Notes: generated from the letters alone by a model not told the origin. A DNA stretch of 64,000 nt from Leptolyngbya sp. Heron Island J (GCF_000482245.1 NZ_AWNH01000022.1:43424-107423); one strand, 5' to 3'; numbered from the stretch's first letter, positions 8,063 to 17,893 are shown. Numbers and translations are program-made.

Positions 8063-8860
8063 CTATATGTTTTCAATATGATTGCTATGAATACGAGGTT
8101 GCAAATCTCTGGCTGTAACTGTCAAGCTCTGGGTTTGAGCCAACGGTTCCCAATCATCTTCAAATAAAGGCTCAGAGGCGAGAATAATGCCTTCAGCCTG
8201 GCGCAGTAAATAAAATGAAGGCGCTTTGGCTTGATTATCAAACCGGGCTGCCACTAGCTGCTGACCATCACTGAGGACAATTACACCTGAGACCCTCACA
8301 TCATAGGTGTTGGCTAAAGACTGAACGATTTCAATAGCCTGTTCTAAGGCACCCAAAAGCTTTAGCTGAGGCTCAAGCTCTAACAAATGGGTAATCAGCG
8401 CAAAAATATGTTCAGAGTCCGTTAGACCGTAGATATTTTGATAAGCGACATCACCAATTAAATCGCGCATGGGGCGATAGAGAGTTTGGCGAAACTTATC
8501 AATATAGCCATTGTGAACAAATAGAAGCTGACCATGGCGAAACGGCTGACAGTTACTAAAGTCTAGGGGTAAGCCTGGTGTAGCACTCCGAATATTGGCA
8601 ACAAATGATCGAGCTTGAATGTAGCGGCATAGATGCGGCAAGTTGGCGTCATTCCAAATGGGAAGCACATTCCGATATACAAAAGGCTCCACGGTAATAT
8701 CGTCAGGATGATGCCAGCCAAGGCCAAACCCATCAGCATTCAGCAACGCGACTTCCAATTCCTTAGGTTGATAACTTTGCACCAGCAGGGAATGCTCGGG
8801 CTTGAGAATAAGCTCTTCGAGGGGAATAGGTACGCCTAAATAGGCAAGTAAACGGCACAT
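8063..8860 (-). CDS. egtC: EgtC-like class II glutamine amidotransferase
   Basis: The protein begins MCRLLAYLG, placing the N-terminal nucleophile Cys2 as in Ntn-type amidotransferases. The following blocks (LLVQSYQP, LNADGFGLGW, NIRSATPGLP, LLFVHNGYI) follow mycobacterial EgtC closely, as recalled. EgtC removes the gamma-glutamyl group from gamma-glutamyl-hercynylcysteine sulfoxide in ergothioneine synthesis. Length 265 is usual. EgtB and EgtD, the other pathway enzymes, are not in the window, so a general amidohydrolase of the YafJ type remains possible. It is the first gene of the leftward group that continues with two binding-protein-like genes and the lyase homologue; its base composition is closer to the chromosome average than theirs. 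Confidence 0.78.
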   Translation of the reverse strand: MCRLLAYLGVPIPLEELILKPEHSLLVQSYQPKELEVALLNADGFGLGWHHPDDITVEPFVYRNVLPIWNDANLPHLCRYIQARSFVANIRSATPGLPLDFSNCQPFRHGQLLFVHNGYIDKFRQTLYRPMRDLIGDVAYQNIYGLTDSEHIFALITHLLELEPQLKLLGALEQAIEIVQSLANTYDVRVSGVIVLSDGQQLVAARFDNQAKAPSFYLLRQAEGIILASEPLFEDDWEPLAQTQSLTVTARDLQPRIHSNHIENI

Positions 8861-8958
8861 GGCAGTCGGAGACAGAAAAAGCTGAATTCACGATTTTTGT
8901 GCCTTGAAATTAACCACATGGAGGCACACTCAAAACACAAAATTTATATCCTGATTCT

Positions 8959-9339
8959 TTAGTTTGTCAGAGAGAAAGCAGCCGTGGCTAAAAGTGCCCA
9001 GCCAATTATCAGGGCCAGTCCACCGATGGGGGCTACAGCACCTAGGACTTTGATACCAGATAGGCTCAAGCCGTAGAGACTACCGGAAAAAATCACAATA
9101 CCGAGAATAAAGGCCCAACTAGCGTAGCTAAACCAGCGATTATCAGGAATTTGTAGCCATAGAAGTCCTACCAGGAGCAAAGCCAGGGAATGATACATCT
9201 GGTAGCGGGTGCCGATCTCAAAGGTGCCTAGGGCTTTCTCAGTCAGCTGTGCTTTGAGGGCATGGGCTCCAAAAGCACCACCTGCCACAGATAGACCACC
9301 TAAGATGGATGCGATCGCAATACACAGACGAGCAGTCAT
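8959..9339 (-). CDS. DUF423 family small membrane protein
   Basis: A 126-residue protein with four membrane helices. It carries the DUF423 (YgdD-like) pattern: GGAFGAHALKAQL near residue 20, TRYQMYHSLALL near 45, and FSGSLYGLSLSGIKVLGAVAPIGG in pieces across 85-110. The function of this widespread inner-membrane family is unknown. It is monocistronic as far as can be seen, 98 bases upstream of the egtC-like gene on the same strand and divergent from the large TPS-CHAT gene; the 290 bases between them hold only presumed promoters. Start is the ATG at 9339. Confidence 0.9.
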   Translation of the reverse strand: MTARLCIAIASILGGLSVAGGAFGAHALKAQLTEKALGTFEIGTRYQMYHSLALLLVGLLWLQIPDNRWFSYASWAFILGIVIFSGSLYGLSLSGIKVLGAVAPIGGLALIIGWALLATAAFSLTN

Positions 9340-9635
9340 AGTGTAGTTAGAAAAACGAACTTCTACAGAGTAAACAATGCTCTGCCACTCTGTCTTAGGG
9401 ATTGTGATTAAAGCAACCGATGTTGATTTACTTCAGCAAATCTTATTGTCAAGTTGGCTAGTTTTACGTAGGGTGTTTTATCGGAATGGCTGGTCTCATC
9501 CGTGAAAAAACAATCGAGAACTCCCCCACTCTGGAATCAAACCAATTTTTTATGGAGCAATCGCGATAGCGCCCCCACAACTTATCGCTGTTGTTGTTTG
9601 AACTCTTAATCATTCTCAATTGAGTCTGAGTGCTA

Positions 9636-12600
9636 ATGGACGTCTTGACCAAAGCAACAGTAGTGTTTACATTACTGCCCTTGATTGGCAGTGGAATCAC
9701 CGATACAGCACTCGCCCAACCCATCGTCCCCAGGGATCAAACAACCCAGGTCAATGTTTCAGACAATGGCCTCATCAACATCAGTGGTGGCACACAATCA
9801 GCAGGCAATCTTTTCCATCGCTTTGAGCAATTCAATCTCAACCAACAGGAGACCGCTAACTTTATAACCAGCTCAAACACCCACACAGTACTGAGCGAAA
9901 TAATCGGTGGTACTGCATCCAATATTGATGGTCTCCTACAAATTACCGGTAGCAATGCCGATCTTTATTTAGTGAATCCGGCTGGGCTCATCTTCGGCCC
10001 CCATGCTCGTCTTAATCTCAATGGTTCATTTACAGCCACAACGGCCACTCATCTTGGTACTCCCCATCAATGGCTCGACCTTCTCAGTGATGCGGACTAC
10101 AGCACGTTAGTCACTCCACCGAGCCATTTTGGCTTTAGTCGTCCAGCCACCATCGTTAACCACGGGCAACTGACCGTTCGCGCCGGAGAAAGCCTAAGAC
10201 TGTTAGCCCCTCAGGTCATCAATACAGGGACATTAAACGCTCCTGAGGGTGAAATCACCCTTTTTGCCCCAGACCCTGGTCAAACTATTCGCCTAGAACA
10301 GGTCGATGGCTTACTGAGCCTGGAAATTAGTACTGATGCTGAGGTTACAGACACTCTACCTGCATTGATGACGGGAGGAAATCTATCCCACAGTAATGAG
10401 CTAGTTGTCAGTAATGATGGCGAAGTCAACCTGGTCTATCGCGATATTACCAGCGAACACCAGCCGTCTTTTAGCCTTCAGAATACTGGAAATCTTTCTA
10501 CTCAAGGAATAACAGGGGGAGAAATCAATCTCTTAGGCCATAGCATTCAGGTACTTGATAGTACATTAAATGCTTCGGGCACAACCGCAGGGGGGATCAT
10601 TCGAATCGGCGGCGATTTTCACGGAGAAGGCGGATTACCACACGCTACCCAGATCAGTATCACTGGTGAGACTACTCTACTCGCCGACACCATCGAGGGT
10701 GATGGCGGCCAAGTAGCCGTCTGGTCAGACCACACCACTATCTTTGATGGCCAGATATCAGCACAATCTGCAACAGGGAATGGGGGCCTGGTAGAAACCT
10801 CAGGGCTCCATGAACTGATTATTGGCGACAACGCGACTGTAACAACAACTGCGGAACAAGGAATCGCGGGCCTATGGCTCATTGACCCCATGGAGCTTAG
10901 TGTCGTTGATGCCGGTGTGGGAAGCATTGACACCGATACTAACGACGCTTTTAGCAGTAGCATTAGCGCTGCCACCATCGTTGCGGCTTTGGACAACACC
11001 AATGTCACGTTACAGAGCACCCACTCCATCACTATCAACACAGCCATTGATGCCAGTCAAAATAGTGCTCAGAACAACTTATTCCTCGACACAGATAGCT
11101 TAAATCTCAACGAATACATAACTCTCAAAGGCAGTGGTCAGCTCTCCGGATCAGCTAATACGGTTTATATAGGAGAGAATGGCAGCATTCAAAATGGCAT
11201 CGATGCAGTTGCCCACGGAGGCACCGTCACCCTGGCAGAAACAATCTATCGAGAGGGAAATACCATCACCATTGATCATCCTCTAACTCTCATGGGCCAA
11301 GGTCAAGAGAGGACTTATATTAGTGGTGATATTGATAACAGTGGTACTGGTAACCATCGAGTCTTTGAAATTACAAGTCAAGGAAACAACGTTAATCTGC
11401 TTGGGTTAACCATCCAGGATGGTCTCAGTATCTCGGAAGGTGCCGGGCTCAGAAATTTTGGCGACACTGTTGCCATTAGTGATGTCAGATTTACCAATAA
11501 TGAATCGACAGGGAGTACTCGGGATGGTGGCGCTGTTCACAATAAAGGCTCGCTCACTCTATCTGACACCATTTTTGATCATAATCGCACTAGCTCTAAC
11601 GGTGGTGCGATTGACATCGCTGAAGGCTCAGCCATAGTTGTTGATAGCATGTTTACCAATAATCAATCTGGAGACAATGCTGGTGCCATCAACGTTGCCT
11701 CCTCTGGAACGCTTCATCTCTCTAATAGTGAGTTCTCTTCAAATATCGCAGGAGCTAACGGTGGTGCAATCTTTAGTGCAGGAGCTCTCACTATTGGCAC
11801 AGCTAACTTCACTAGCAACAGAGCCGCTCATACAGGTGGAGCAATTTTTCTAAGTGACGATAGTGAGATCAGAGCCAGTCACTTCTTAGACAACATGGCA
11901 AAAAGGGGAGGCGGACTCTATAACCAGGGAGATCTAACACTATTGCAGAGTACAGTTGCGAATAACCAGGCCACAGGCACAGATACCTATGATGGTGGAG
12001 GCGGCATTCTCAATTACACAGGTGGTCATATCGTAATTGATAGCACACTGATTAGTAATAATTTATCGGCCAACAGTGGAGGCGGTATTCTGAACCTGGC
12101 TACCGATGCTCACACTGAGATTGCGATCGCAAATAGCTCAATTGTCAGTAACCAGGCTGCTACCCTTGGTGGCGGCATTGAAGTTGCCGGCATCCTAGGA
12201 TTTGAGAATCTTTCACAATTAAACGTCACTAACAGCACCGTTTCAAGCAATCAAGCAATCACAGGTGCTGGCATTCGGACTGTTGGCCCCACGACTCTAA
12301 TTAATACAACTATCGCCAACAATATGGCCACCAGTTCCGGAGGAGGCATCTCCGACAATGTTATAACAGCGACCTCACCAGCACTCATTAACACCCTAGT
12401 AGCCAATAATAGTGCTCCCATAAACCCGGATGTGGAAGGTCATTTCGTGGATCAAGGCCACAACCTGGTTGGCATTAACCAAGGGAGCACTGGATTTACC
12501 CTGAGCCCCCTCATCGGGACAAACAGCAGGCCGTTAGATCCAAAACTGACTGCCCTCAATAACCAACTGGGCTCGTTGCCCTCCCATCAACTGCTCCACA

Positions 12601-14201
12601 ATAGCCCAGCTGCAAATACTGGTGATAATTCAGTGGCCAGCCCCAGCGATCAACATGGACGATCCAGAATTATTGGCAACATCATTGATATCGGGGCAGT
12701 TGAAAGCAATATTCTCCCTGCAGTCAGACCAACCTCTAGCAATAGTCCAACGCCCGCATCTCAGCCCTCGCCATCTCCGCTTCCACAACACCTTCAAGGT
12801 GATGCTCCAACAATGCCATTGATACACCTGAATAATGGCCATATCTCAATTCAAGAAAACACCAAGCAGCCTCTAGACTTAGAGGCAACATCCCCTAGAC
12901 ACATCAGTACCACCACCAGACGGGTCCATTCCTTTGATCAAGAAGCTTTTCAATCCCTAGAAAACTCTTTTAGTCAGGACTATCAAGAATATTGGCAACT
13001 ACCGCAAACACAGCCAATGACACTGCAGTCTATTCAACAGACCCTTCATCAAGCTAACCAGCAATATCAAACTGAGTCAGCCATCATCTATGCCATCTTT
13101 GTGCCAAAGTCTCCCATAAGAGACGATATCAAGGGCTCTATCTTGCCCCGCACTCAGTACACACCCAACTCAGAGGACCAACTATTACTCATCCTAGTAT
13201 CTGCCAATGGTGAGCCCATACAGCAGTTGGTTGATGTCTCACGGACCGAGTTAACTCAACAGGCTAAGCTATTCCGATTAGCTGTCTCAGACCCAGCAGA
13301 TCCCGTTAGTTATAAAGCCTTAGCCCGCCAAATGTATGGATGGCTTTTGGCACCTTTACAACAAGACTTAGCCCAAAAGCAAATTGAGCATGTCATTTAC
13401 TCCCTCGATCAAGGTCTAAGAACAATCCCACTCGCCGCCATGATGCAAGCAGAGACTTTTCTGATTGAACAATATGGAGTTTCTCTCATCCCTAGTATGG
13501 GATTAACACAGCCCCAGTTTGACCGTTCTGATGCCAACCTGCGAGCACTGGTGGCTGGGGCTAATCAGTTTAGGAACTTCGAATATCTGCCTGCAGTTCC
13601 ACTTGAACTTGACATTGTTGCCCAAAGTACCGGAGCCAGTAATATTCTCCTTAATGAAACATTTACACTAGATAACTTTCTAGATTTACAAACATCTCAG
13701 CAACCCAAACTGTTGCATCTCGCCACCCATGCAGAATTTAATGCAGGTAGCCTAGATCGTTCTTTTATTCAATTTTGGGATGAACCATTAACATTCCACC
13801 AGATGAGAGCGCTCAGCTGGTCAGAGCTAGAACTGCTAATCTTGAGTGCCTGCGGCACGGCTCTCAGCAGCCCTGAGGCCGAGTTGGGCTTTACTGGATT
13901 AGCCGCAGCTGCAGGCATTGAGACCGCCATAGGTAGCCTATGGAACGTCTCAGATGTGGGGACGTTAGCCTTAATGGCCGAGTTTTACAGTCAGTTGCCT
14001 AAAACTATCTTGCGGTCAACATCTCTACAAAAGGCACAACTCTCGTTGATTCAAGGGGAAACCCATATCAACAAAAATGTATTAACTACCTCCCAGGGCA
14101 CTCTTCAGCTTGCCGCAGAGTGGGACTTACCAAAAGCTGCAGATTTTTCTCACCCCTTCTACTGGGCAGGGTTTACCCTTGTTGGTAACCCCTGGCAGTA
14201 A
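9636..14201 (+). CDS. TPS-domain / beta-helix / CHAT caspase-like fusion protein
   Basis: A 1,521-residue secreted fusion. After a signal peptide (cleavage likely after ALA, about residue 28) comes a two-partner-secretion domain to about 145 with the hallmark NPAGLIFGP. Next are filamentous-haemagglutinin-type repeats and a right-handed beta-helix at about 500-1000 (repeated NNxxxxxGGAI units). A Pro/Ser-rich linker near 1030-1050 leads to a CHAT peptidase domain from about 1190 to the end. The caspase-type dyad is intact: His1365 in LATHAEF and Cys1406 in LSACGTA. ATG at 9636 has GAG five bases upstream; the frame opens at a GTG at 9630. The TpsB transporter expected for export is not in the window. 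DUF928 and CHASE2 genes follow on the same strand. Confidence 0.88.
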   Translation: MDVLTKATVVFTLLPLIGSGITDTALAQPIVPRDQTTQVNVSDNGLINISGGTQSAGNLFHRFEQFNLNQQETANFITSSNTHTVLSEIIGGTASNIDGLLQITGSNADLYLVNPAGLIFGPHARLNLNGSFTATTATHLGTPHQWLDLLSDADYSTLVTPPSHFGFSRPATIVNHGQLTVRAGESLRLLAPQVINTGTLNAPEGEITLFAPDPGQTIRLEQVDGLLSLEISTDAEVTDTLPALMTGGNLSHSNELVVSNDGEVNLVYRDITSEHQPSFSLQNTGNLSTQGITGGEINLLGHSIQVLDSTLNASGTTAGGIIRIGGDFHGEGGLPHATQISITGETTLLADTIEGDGGQVAVWSDHTTIFDGQISAQSATGNGGLVETSGLHELIIGDNATVTTTAEQGIAGLWLIDPMELSVVDAGVGSIDTDTNDAFSSSISAATIVAALDNTNVTLQSTHSITINTAIDASQNSAQNNLFLDTDSLNLNEYITLKGSGQLSGSANTVYIGENGSIQNGIDAVAHGGTVTLAETIYREGNTITIDHPLTLMGQGQERTYISGDIDNSGTGNHRVFEITSQGNNVNLLGLTIQDGLSISEGAGLRNFGDTVAISDVRFTNNESTGSTRDGGAVHNKGSLTLSDTIFDHNRTSSNGGAIDIAEGSAIVVDSMFTNNQSGDNAGAINVASSGTLHLSNSEFSSNIAGANGGAIFSAGALTIGTANFTSNRAAHTGGAIFLSDDSEIRASHFLDNMAKRGGGLYNQGDLTLLQSTVANNQATGTDTYDGGGGILNYTGGHIVIDSTLISNNLSANSGGGILNLATDAHTEIAIANSSIVSNQAATLGGGIEVAGILGFENLSQLNVTNSTVSSNQAITGAGIRTVGPTTLINTTIANNMATSSGGGISDNVITATSPALINTLVANNSAPINPDVEGHFVDQGHNLVGINQGSTGFTLSPLIGTNSRPLDPKLTALNNQLGSLPSHQLLHNSPAANTGDNSVASPSDQHGRSRIIGNIIDIGAVESNILPAVRPTSSNSPTPASQPSPSPLPQHLQGDAPTMPLIHLNNGHISIQENTKQPLDLEATSPRHISTTTRRVHSFDQEAFQSLENSFSQDYQEYWQLPQTQPMTLQSIQQTLHQANQQYQTESAIIYAIFVPKSPIRDDIKGSILPRTQYTPNSEDQLLLILVSANGEPIQQLVDVSRTELTQQAKLFRLAVSDPADPVSYKALARQMYGWLLAPLQQDLAQKQIEHVIYSLDQGLRTIPLAAMMQAETFLIEQYGVSLIPSMGLTQPQFDRSDANLRALVAGANQFRNFEYLPAVPLELDIVAQSTGASNILLNETFTLDNFLDLQTSQQPKLLHLATHAEFNAGSLDRSFIQFWDEPLTFHQMRALSWSELELLILSACGTALSSPEAELGFTGLAAAAGIETAIGSLWNVSDVGTLALMAEFYSQLPKTILRSTSLQKAQLSLIQGETHINKNVLTTSQGTLQLAAEWDLPKAADFSHPFYWAGFTLVGNPWQ

Positions 14202-14415
14202 TCTCTAATCATCATTGCGGGCCTCAACAATAGCGACATAAAAAGTGATCTTACGGTCCTACAGCTTTACTTAGTCTGTACAGCACAGACATCTTTTTTA
14301 AGTATTCTTTACCTGTTTCAAGGTTAAAAAAGATACATTAAAGCAACTGAAGGGCTCTCCATCACCGCCATTCATTTATTTAGCAATTTCTACTCAGCTT
14401 TAGACTCATCCCGCC

Positions 14416-15159
14416 ATGATTCCGTTTGCCCACAGCACTACGCAACTACTAACAGTCATCCTAAAACAAAACCACCGACTATTATCTGTCATATTAGCCA
14501 GCAGCTTGGGGCTAACTTGGATGCCGTCTAGCTATGCAGGGGAACGCATTCGTTGGACGCCTGATAGCGATCGCGGCAGTGTGGAATCAACTCTATCGGG
14601 GGGTCGCCGGGGACAGGCCGCCGTCAGTTGTAATGCGGCCCACCATGCTACCCAGCTAGCCTTGTTGATCCCAAAACACCAAGATAGCCTCCTCACAACC
14701 CGTGCCCAGCCGACATTGGCTTGGCAGATAACAACAGCTACCCCTGTTTCCATGACATTTCATTTATCGGACCCTGACCTGGCCACTCCGATATACACTC
14801 GCGCCCTGCAGCTTGAAAAAACCAGTGTCGTCAGCCTTACCTTACCTGAGAACTACCATTTAACTGCTGGCAAACGATATCGCTGGACAGTATTTGTCTC
14901 ATGCCCAGGAGATCACCAGGCTGAAATTTCTGCCCGTAGCTTTGTTGAGTATGTAGATCGGGAATCCTTAGATGTAAATCATCTATCTAACCTGGAACAA
15001 GCACGTGCTTACGCTGACCGAGGCATTTGGTACGACGCTATCGCTGTGCTGTTGACTGGGAATCACGAAGAAACAGATGCTGAAACTATGGTGCAAAGTC
15101 TTTTGGAACAAGGGGAAAGCTCAGCAGAGGCAACACTGTCAGCGGTGGTACATCTTTAA
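14416..15159 (+). CDS. DUF928 domain protein, exported
   Basis: A 247-residue protein with a hydrophobic N-terminal stretch (about residues 23-41, ending SSYAG) that looks like a signal peptide. The DUF928 body includes GGRRG at about residue 56, LLIPKHQ, QPTLAWQ and GKRYRWTVFVSC. DUF928 is a cyanobacteria-enriched family of unknown function, often encoded beside CHAT/TPS proteins and CHASE2 receptors, as here. It starts 214 bases after the TPS-CHAT gene, enough for its own promoter. A role in surface assembly or in sensing together with those neighbours is inference from context. Confidence 0.82.
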   Translation: MIPFAHSTTQLLTVILKQNHRLLSVILASSLGLTWMPSSYAGERIRWTPDSDRGSVESTLSGGRRGQAAVSCNAAHHATQLALLIPKHQDSLLTTRAQPTLAWQITTATPVSMTFHLSDPDLATPIYTRALQLEKTSVVSLTLPENYHLTAGKRYRWTVFVSCPGDHQAEISARSFVEYVDRESLDVNHLSNLEQARAYADRGIWYDAIAVLLTGNHEETDAETMVQSLLEQGESSAEATLSAVVHL

Positions 15160-15222
15160 TTTAATGGGTGCCACCACCGTGTTGCGGAAGCACTGCTAGA
15201 CATCACACACGGGAAGTAACCC

Positions 15223-17049
15223 TTGGTAAAAACAGACAATATAGGAGATCTTTGGAGAACGCTCTGGCATCGCTGCAAGCATAAGGGCGGGTTTACTATG
15301 TGGGCTAGTTTAGTTACAGCCAGCAGTGTCTTAGCGTTGCGATCGCTAGGTTGTTTGCAAATGATAGAACTACGCGCGTTTGATAAAATGCTGGGGCTAC
15401 GAGTCCCCGAATCCCCAGATCCACGGATCGTGATCGTGGGTATCACCGATGCGGATTTAGACAGTTATCTAGGCACCGCATCCGTGAGCGATCAGATTAT
15501 GGTTGAACTGATTCGTAAAGTTCAGAGTCAACAGCCTCGGGTAATTGGCCTGGACTTTTATCGTAGTTTACCAAACGAGCCTGGTACCAAAGAACTGACA
15601 GAAGTCTTCGCCAACACGTCTAAGTTAATTGGCATTGAAAAGGTAATAGGAGGTGAAACAGGAGACTCAATACCTGGCAACACAGTTCTCAAAGCTACAG
15701 ACCAAATCGCCGCCAGCGACATTGTTGTTGATGCAGACGGTCGTATCCGACGGGGGGTGTTATTCCCTACAGCCCATGGTTCTAATGTCGTTGAATCCTT
15801 GGGCTTACGCCTAGCCCTGGATTATTTAGCAGAGGATCCCTACAACATCACACCTGATTTAGACGCGCCAGTCCTCACCCTGAATAATGTTGTTTTTCCT
15901 CCCATTGAAAGTCACACAGGCGGATATGTTGAAACTGATGCTCAGGGATACCAGATCTTGTTGCATCTTCGCCAGCAGGCAAATCCTTTTGATGTGGTGT
16001 CGTTAAAACAGGTATTACGGAACGAAATTCCATCGGATTTAATGCGCGATCGCATTGTCCTAATTGGCAGTATGGCCCTGAGCAGCGCTGATATCTTTTA
16101 TGCAGCGGGTCGCTATTCTAAACAGCAGCTTCCTATCAAGTTTGGTGTAGAACTTCATGGGGAGGTTGCCAGTCAGATTATCAGCACCACATTGGATGGT
16201 CGCCCCCTACTCCATGCCTGGCCCCAGTGGATTGAAAGCCTGCTAGTGATAGGCACGTCTGCCTATGGCAGCTATCTGGTTCAAAAGGCAACCAAGCTGT
16301 GGCAACGACTAACCCTGATCCCAGGTGTGAGCTTATTAGTTTTTGGCAGTAGTTACGTCGCACTAAACTTTGCAGGACTATGGCTACCTGTCGTACCGGC
16401 TCTTTTGGGGCTATGGATAGCCGCAGGCCTCATTGGAGCACATCGAACAACTCAACTCCAGGTACTCTCAACCAACGACAAATTGACTGGATTAGCGAAT
16501 CGGCGGACATTTGACGAGAGTCTTCAACAGACATGGTTTAAGGCATTGCGATCGCAACAGCCCCTGGCTCTGATCGTGGGTGATGTAGACCACTTCAAAA
16601 AATATAATGATACCTACGGCCATCCCCAGGGAGATGAATGCCTTAGACGAGTGGCCCAAGCTATCCGTACTACCGTCAAAACCAATGGCGCTTTAAATGC
16701 TCGATACGGTGGCGAAGAATTTGTAGTGTTGTTACCCAATACGTCGGCAACCCAGGGAATCGCGATCGCGACAGCCATATTAACCAAGCTAGCCACTTAC
16801 CATTTGCCCCATGCCGCGTCTGATACAGCTGAGTACGTCACCATGAGCTTAGGAGTCACTAGCTTTATACCCAAACTAGAGATTCCCCCCAGTGCTCTAG
16901 TCGAAATGGCGGATCTGGGATTATACACCGCCAAAAAATCTGGACGCAACTGTGTTCGGCTACATCAGCCGAATACCCTCAACAGCCTTTCCTTAAAACT
17001 CAACCGTCAAAGCATTGACTTGTCAGAGCCTTCTGAGCAGAGCACATAA
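15223..17049 (+). CDS. CHASE2 domain diguanylate cyclase (GGDEF)
   Basis: A 608-residue receptor cyclase. An N-terminal membrane helix (about 26-42) precedes an extracytoplasmic CHASE2 domain (about 55-330, with IVIVGITDADLD and PRVIGLDFYR). Two or three helices follow (about 335-410), then a cytoplasmic GGDEF domain with GGEEF at 496-500. The RxxD inhibitory site expected just before GGEEF is absent: TNGA stands in its place, so product feedback at that site is unlikely. The frame opens with TTG at 15223 after GGGAAG; the ATG at 15298 after AAGGGCGGG is an alternative that removes 25 residues. It makes cyclic-di-GMP in response to an unknown external cue. Confidence 0.9.
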   Translation: MVKTDNIGDLWRTLWHRCKHKGGFTMWASLVTASSVLALRSLGCLQMIELRAFDKMLGLRVPESPDPRIVIVGITDADLDSYLGTASVSDQIMVELIRKVQSQQPRVIGLDFYRSLPNEPGTKELTEVFANTSKLIGIEKVIGGETGDSIPGNTVLKATDQIAASDIVVDADGRIRRGVLFPTAHGSNVVESLGLRLALDYLAEDPYNITPDLDAPVLTLNNVVFPPIESHTGGYVETDAQGYQILLHLRQQANPFDVVSLKQVLRNEIPSDLMRDRIVLIGSMALSSADIFYAAGRYSKQQLPIKFGVELHGEVASQIISTTLDGRPLLHAWPQWIESLLVIGTSAYGSYLVQKATKLWQRLTLIPGVSLLVFGSSYVALNFAGLWLPVVPALLGLWIAAGLIGAHRTTQLQVLSTNDKLTGLANRRTFDESLQQTWFKALRSQQPLALIVGDVDHFKKYNDTYGHPQGDECLRRVAQAIRTTVKTNGALNARYGGEEFVVLLPNTSATQGIAIATAILTKLATYHLPHAASDTAEYVTMSLGVTSFIPKLEIPPSALVEMADLGLYTAKKSGRNCVRLHQPNTLNSLSLKLNRQSIDLSEPSEQST

Positions 17050-17075
17050 AACCAAAGCCGAACACCAGACCAGCC

Positions 17076-17771
17076 TTAATCTGAAGCTTTGACAGCCTCC
17101 AATAATCGCGAAAAATAAAATTGCGTTGCCGTAAATTCCTTGCGCTTAATTTTCCAACCGTTAGCCTTAAGGGCCGCACAAATTTCAGCTTCGCTGTGGA
17201 GATATGCTCGGGTAGCCTTGCTAGGACCAGGAAAGAATTCACCAATGCGTTTGAGCACGGTATAGAAAGGATTTTTGGGCGCAAAGCTTAAAATCAATCG
17301 CTCTTCTGCCAAAGAACTCAAATGGGCAATCATGTCACCGGCTTTGTCCTGGGGATAGTGAATCAGGACATCGAGACAAATAACCGTGTGATAGTTACCA
17401 TCCAATGCCTCTAGATCTTTAGCCTCAAAGGTAGGCACAGCTCCAGGCAGCAGTAGCTCCTTAACTCGTTCAGTGGCTTCCGTCACCATTTTCTCAGAAA
17501 TATCACTGGCTGAGACTTTGGCCCCCATCATTGCCAGAGGAATGCTGAGACTACCAACACCGCACCCCGCATCACAGACAGAAAGCCCCTCAGCATTGCC
17601 ATCCTGCTTAAACCAATAGAGCACATGGTCCACCGTCTGCTGATGGCCCTCACGAATGTCCCGTTGCACCTTATTAACCTGACCATCCCCATAAATGCGG
17701 CTCCAACGCTCGAACCCTTGGGCATTAAAATAATCACGAACGATGGTCTTATCGTCAGTTGCACTTGTCAT
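17076..17771 (-). CDS. chlM: Magnesium-protoporphyrin IX methyltransferase
   Basis: This 231-residue SAM-dependent methyltransferase esterifies the C13 propionate of Mg-protoporphyrin IX in chlorophyll synthesis. The N-terminus (VRDYFNAQGFERWSRIYG) and the following KVQRDIREGHQQTVD are characteristic of ChlM/BchM. The SAM-binding glycine loop is SVCDAGCGVGSLSIPLA at about 60-76 and a second motif is VICLDVLIHYPQDKAG. The length matches the cyanobacterial family. It faces the CHASE2-GGDEF gene tail to tail with only 26 bases between stops, and its promoter lies in the short gap before nagA. The call rests on the ChlM-specific N-terminus rather than on the generic methyltransferase fold. Confidence 0.95.
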   Translation of the reverse strand: MTSATDDKTIVRDYFNAQGFERWSRIYGDGQVNKVQRDIREGHQQTVDHVLYWFKQDGNAEGLSVCDAGCGVGSLSIPLAMMGAKVSASDISEKMVTEATERVKELLLPGAVPTFEAKDLEALDGNYHTVICLDVLIHYPQDKAGDMIAHLSSLAEERLILSFAPKNPFYTVLKRIGEFFPGPSKATRAYLHSEAEICAALKANGWKIKRKEFTATQFYFSRLLEAVKASD

Positions 17772-17893
17772 AGGATTGGACAGAAATAGTCATTATGATT
17801 TCTTCACCGTCAGATCCTATTACGTTTTGGCGATATGCAGTGCGTCTTTATAGTTGTTCGTAGCGAACCTTAGGGCCTGCATGCCAGACCTCA

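Noticed and set aside
9464..9724. 86-codon minus-strand frame before the TPS-CHAT gene
   Set aside because: Overlaps the promoter and signal-peptide coding region of that gene; no domain.
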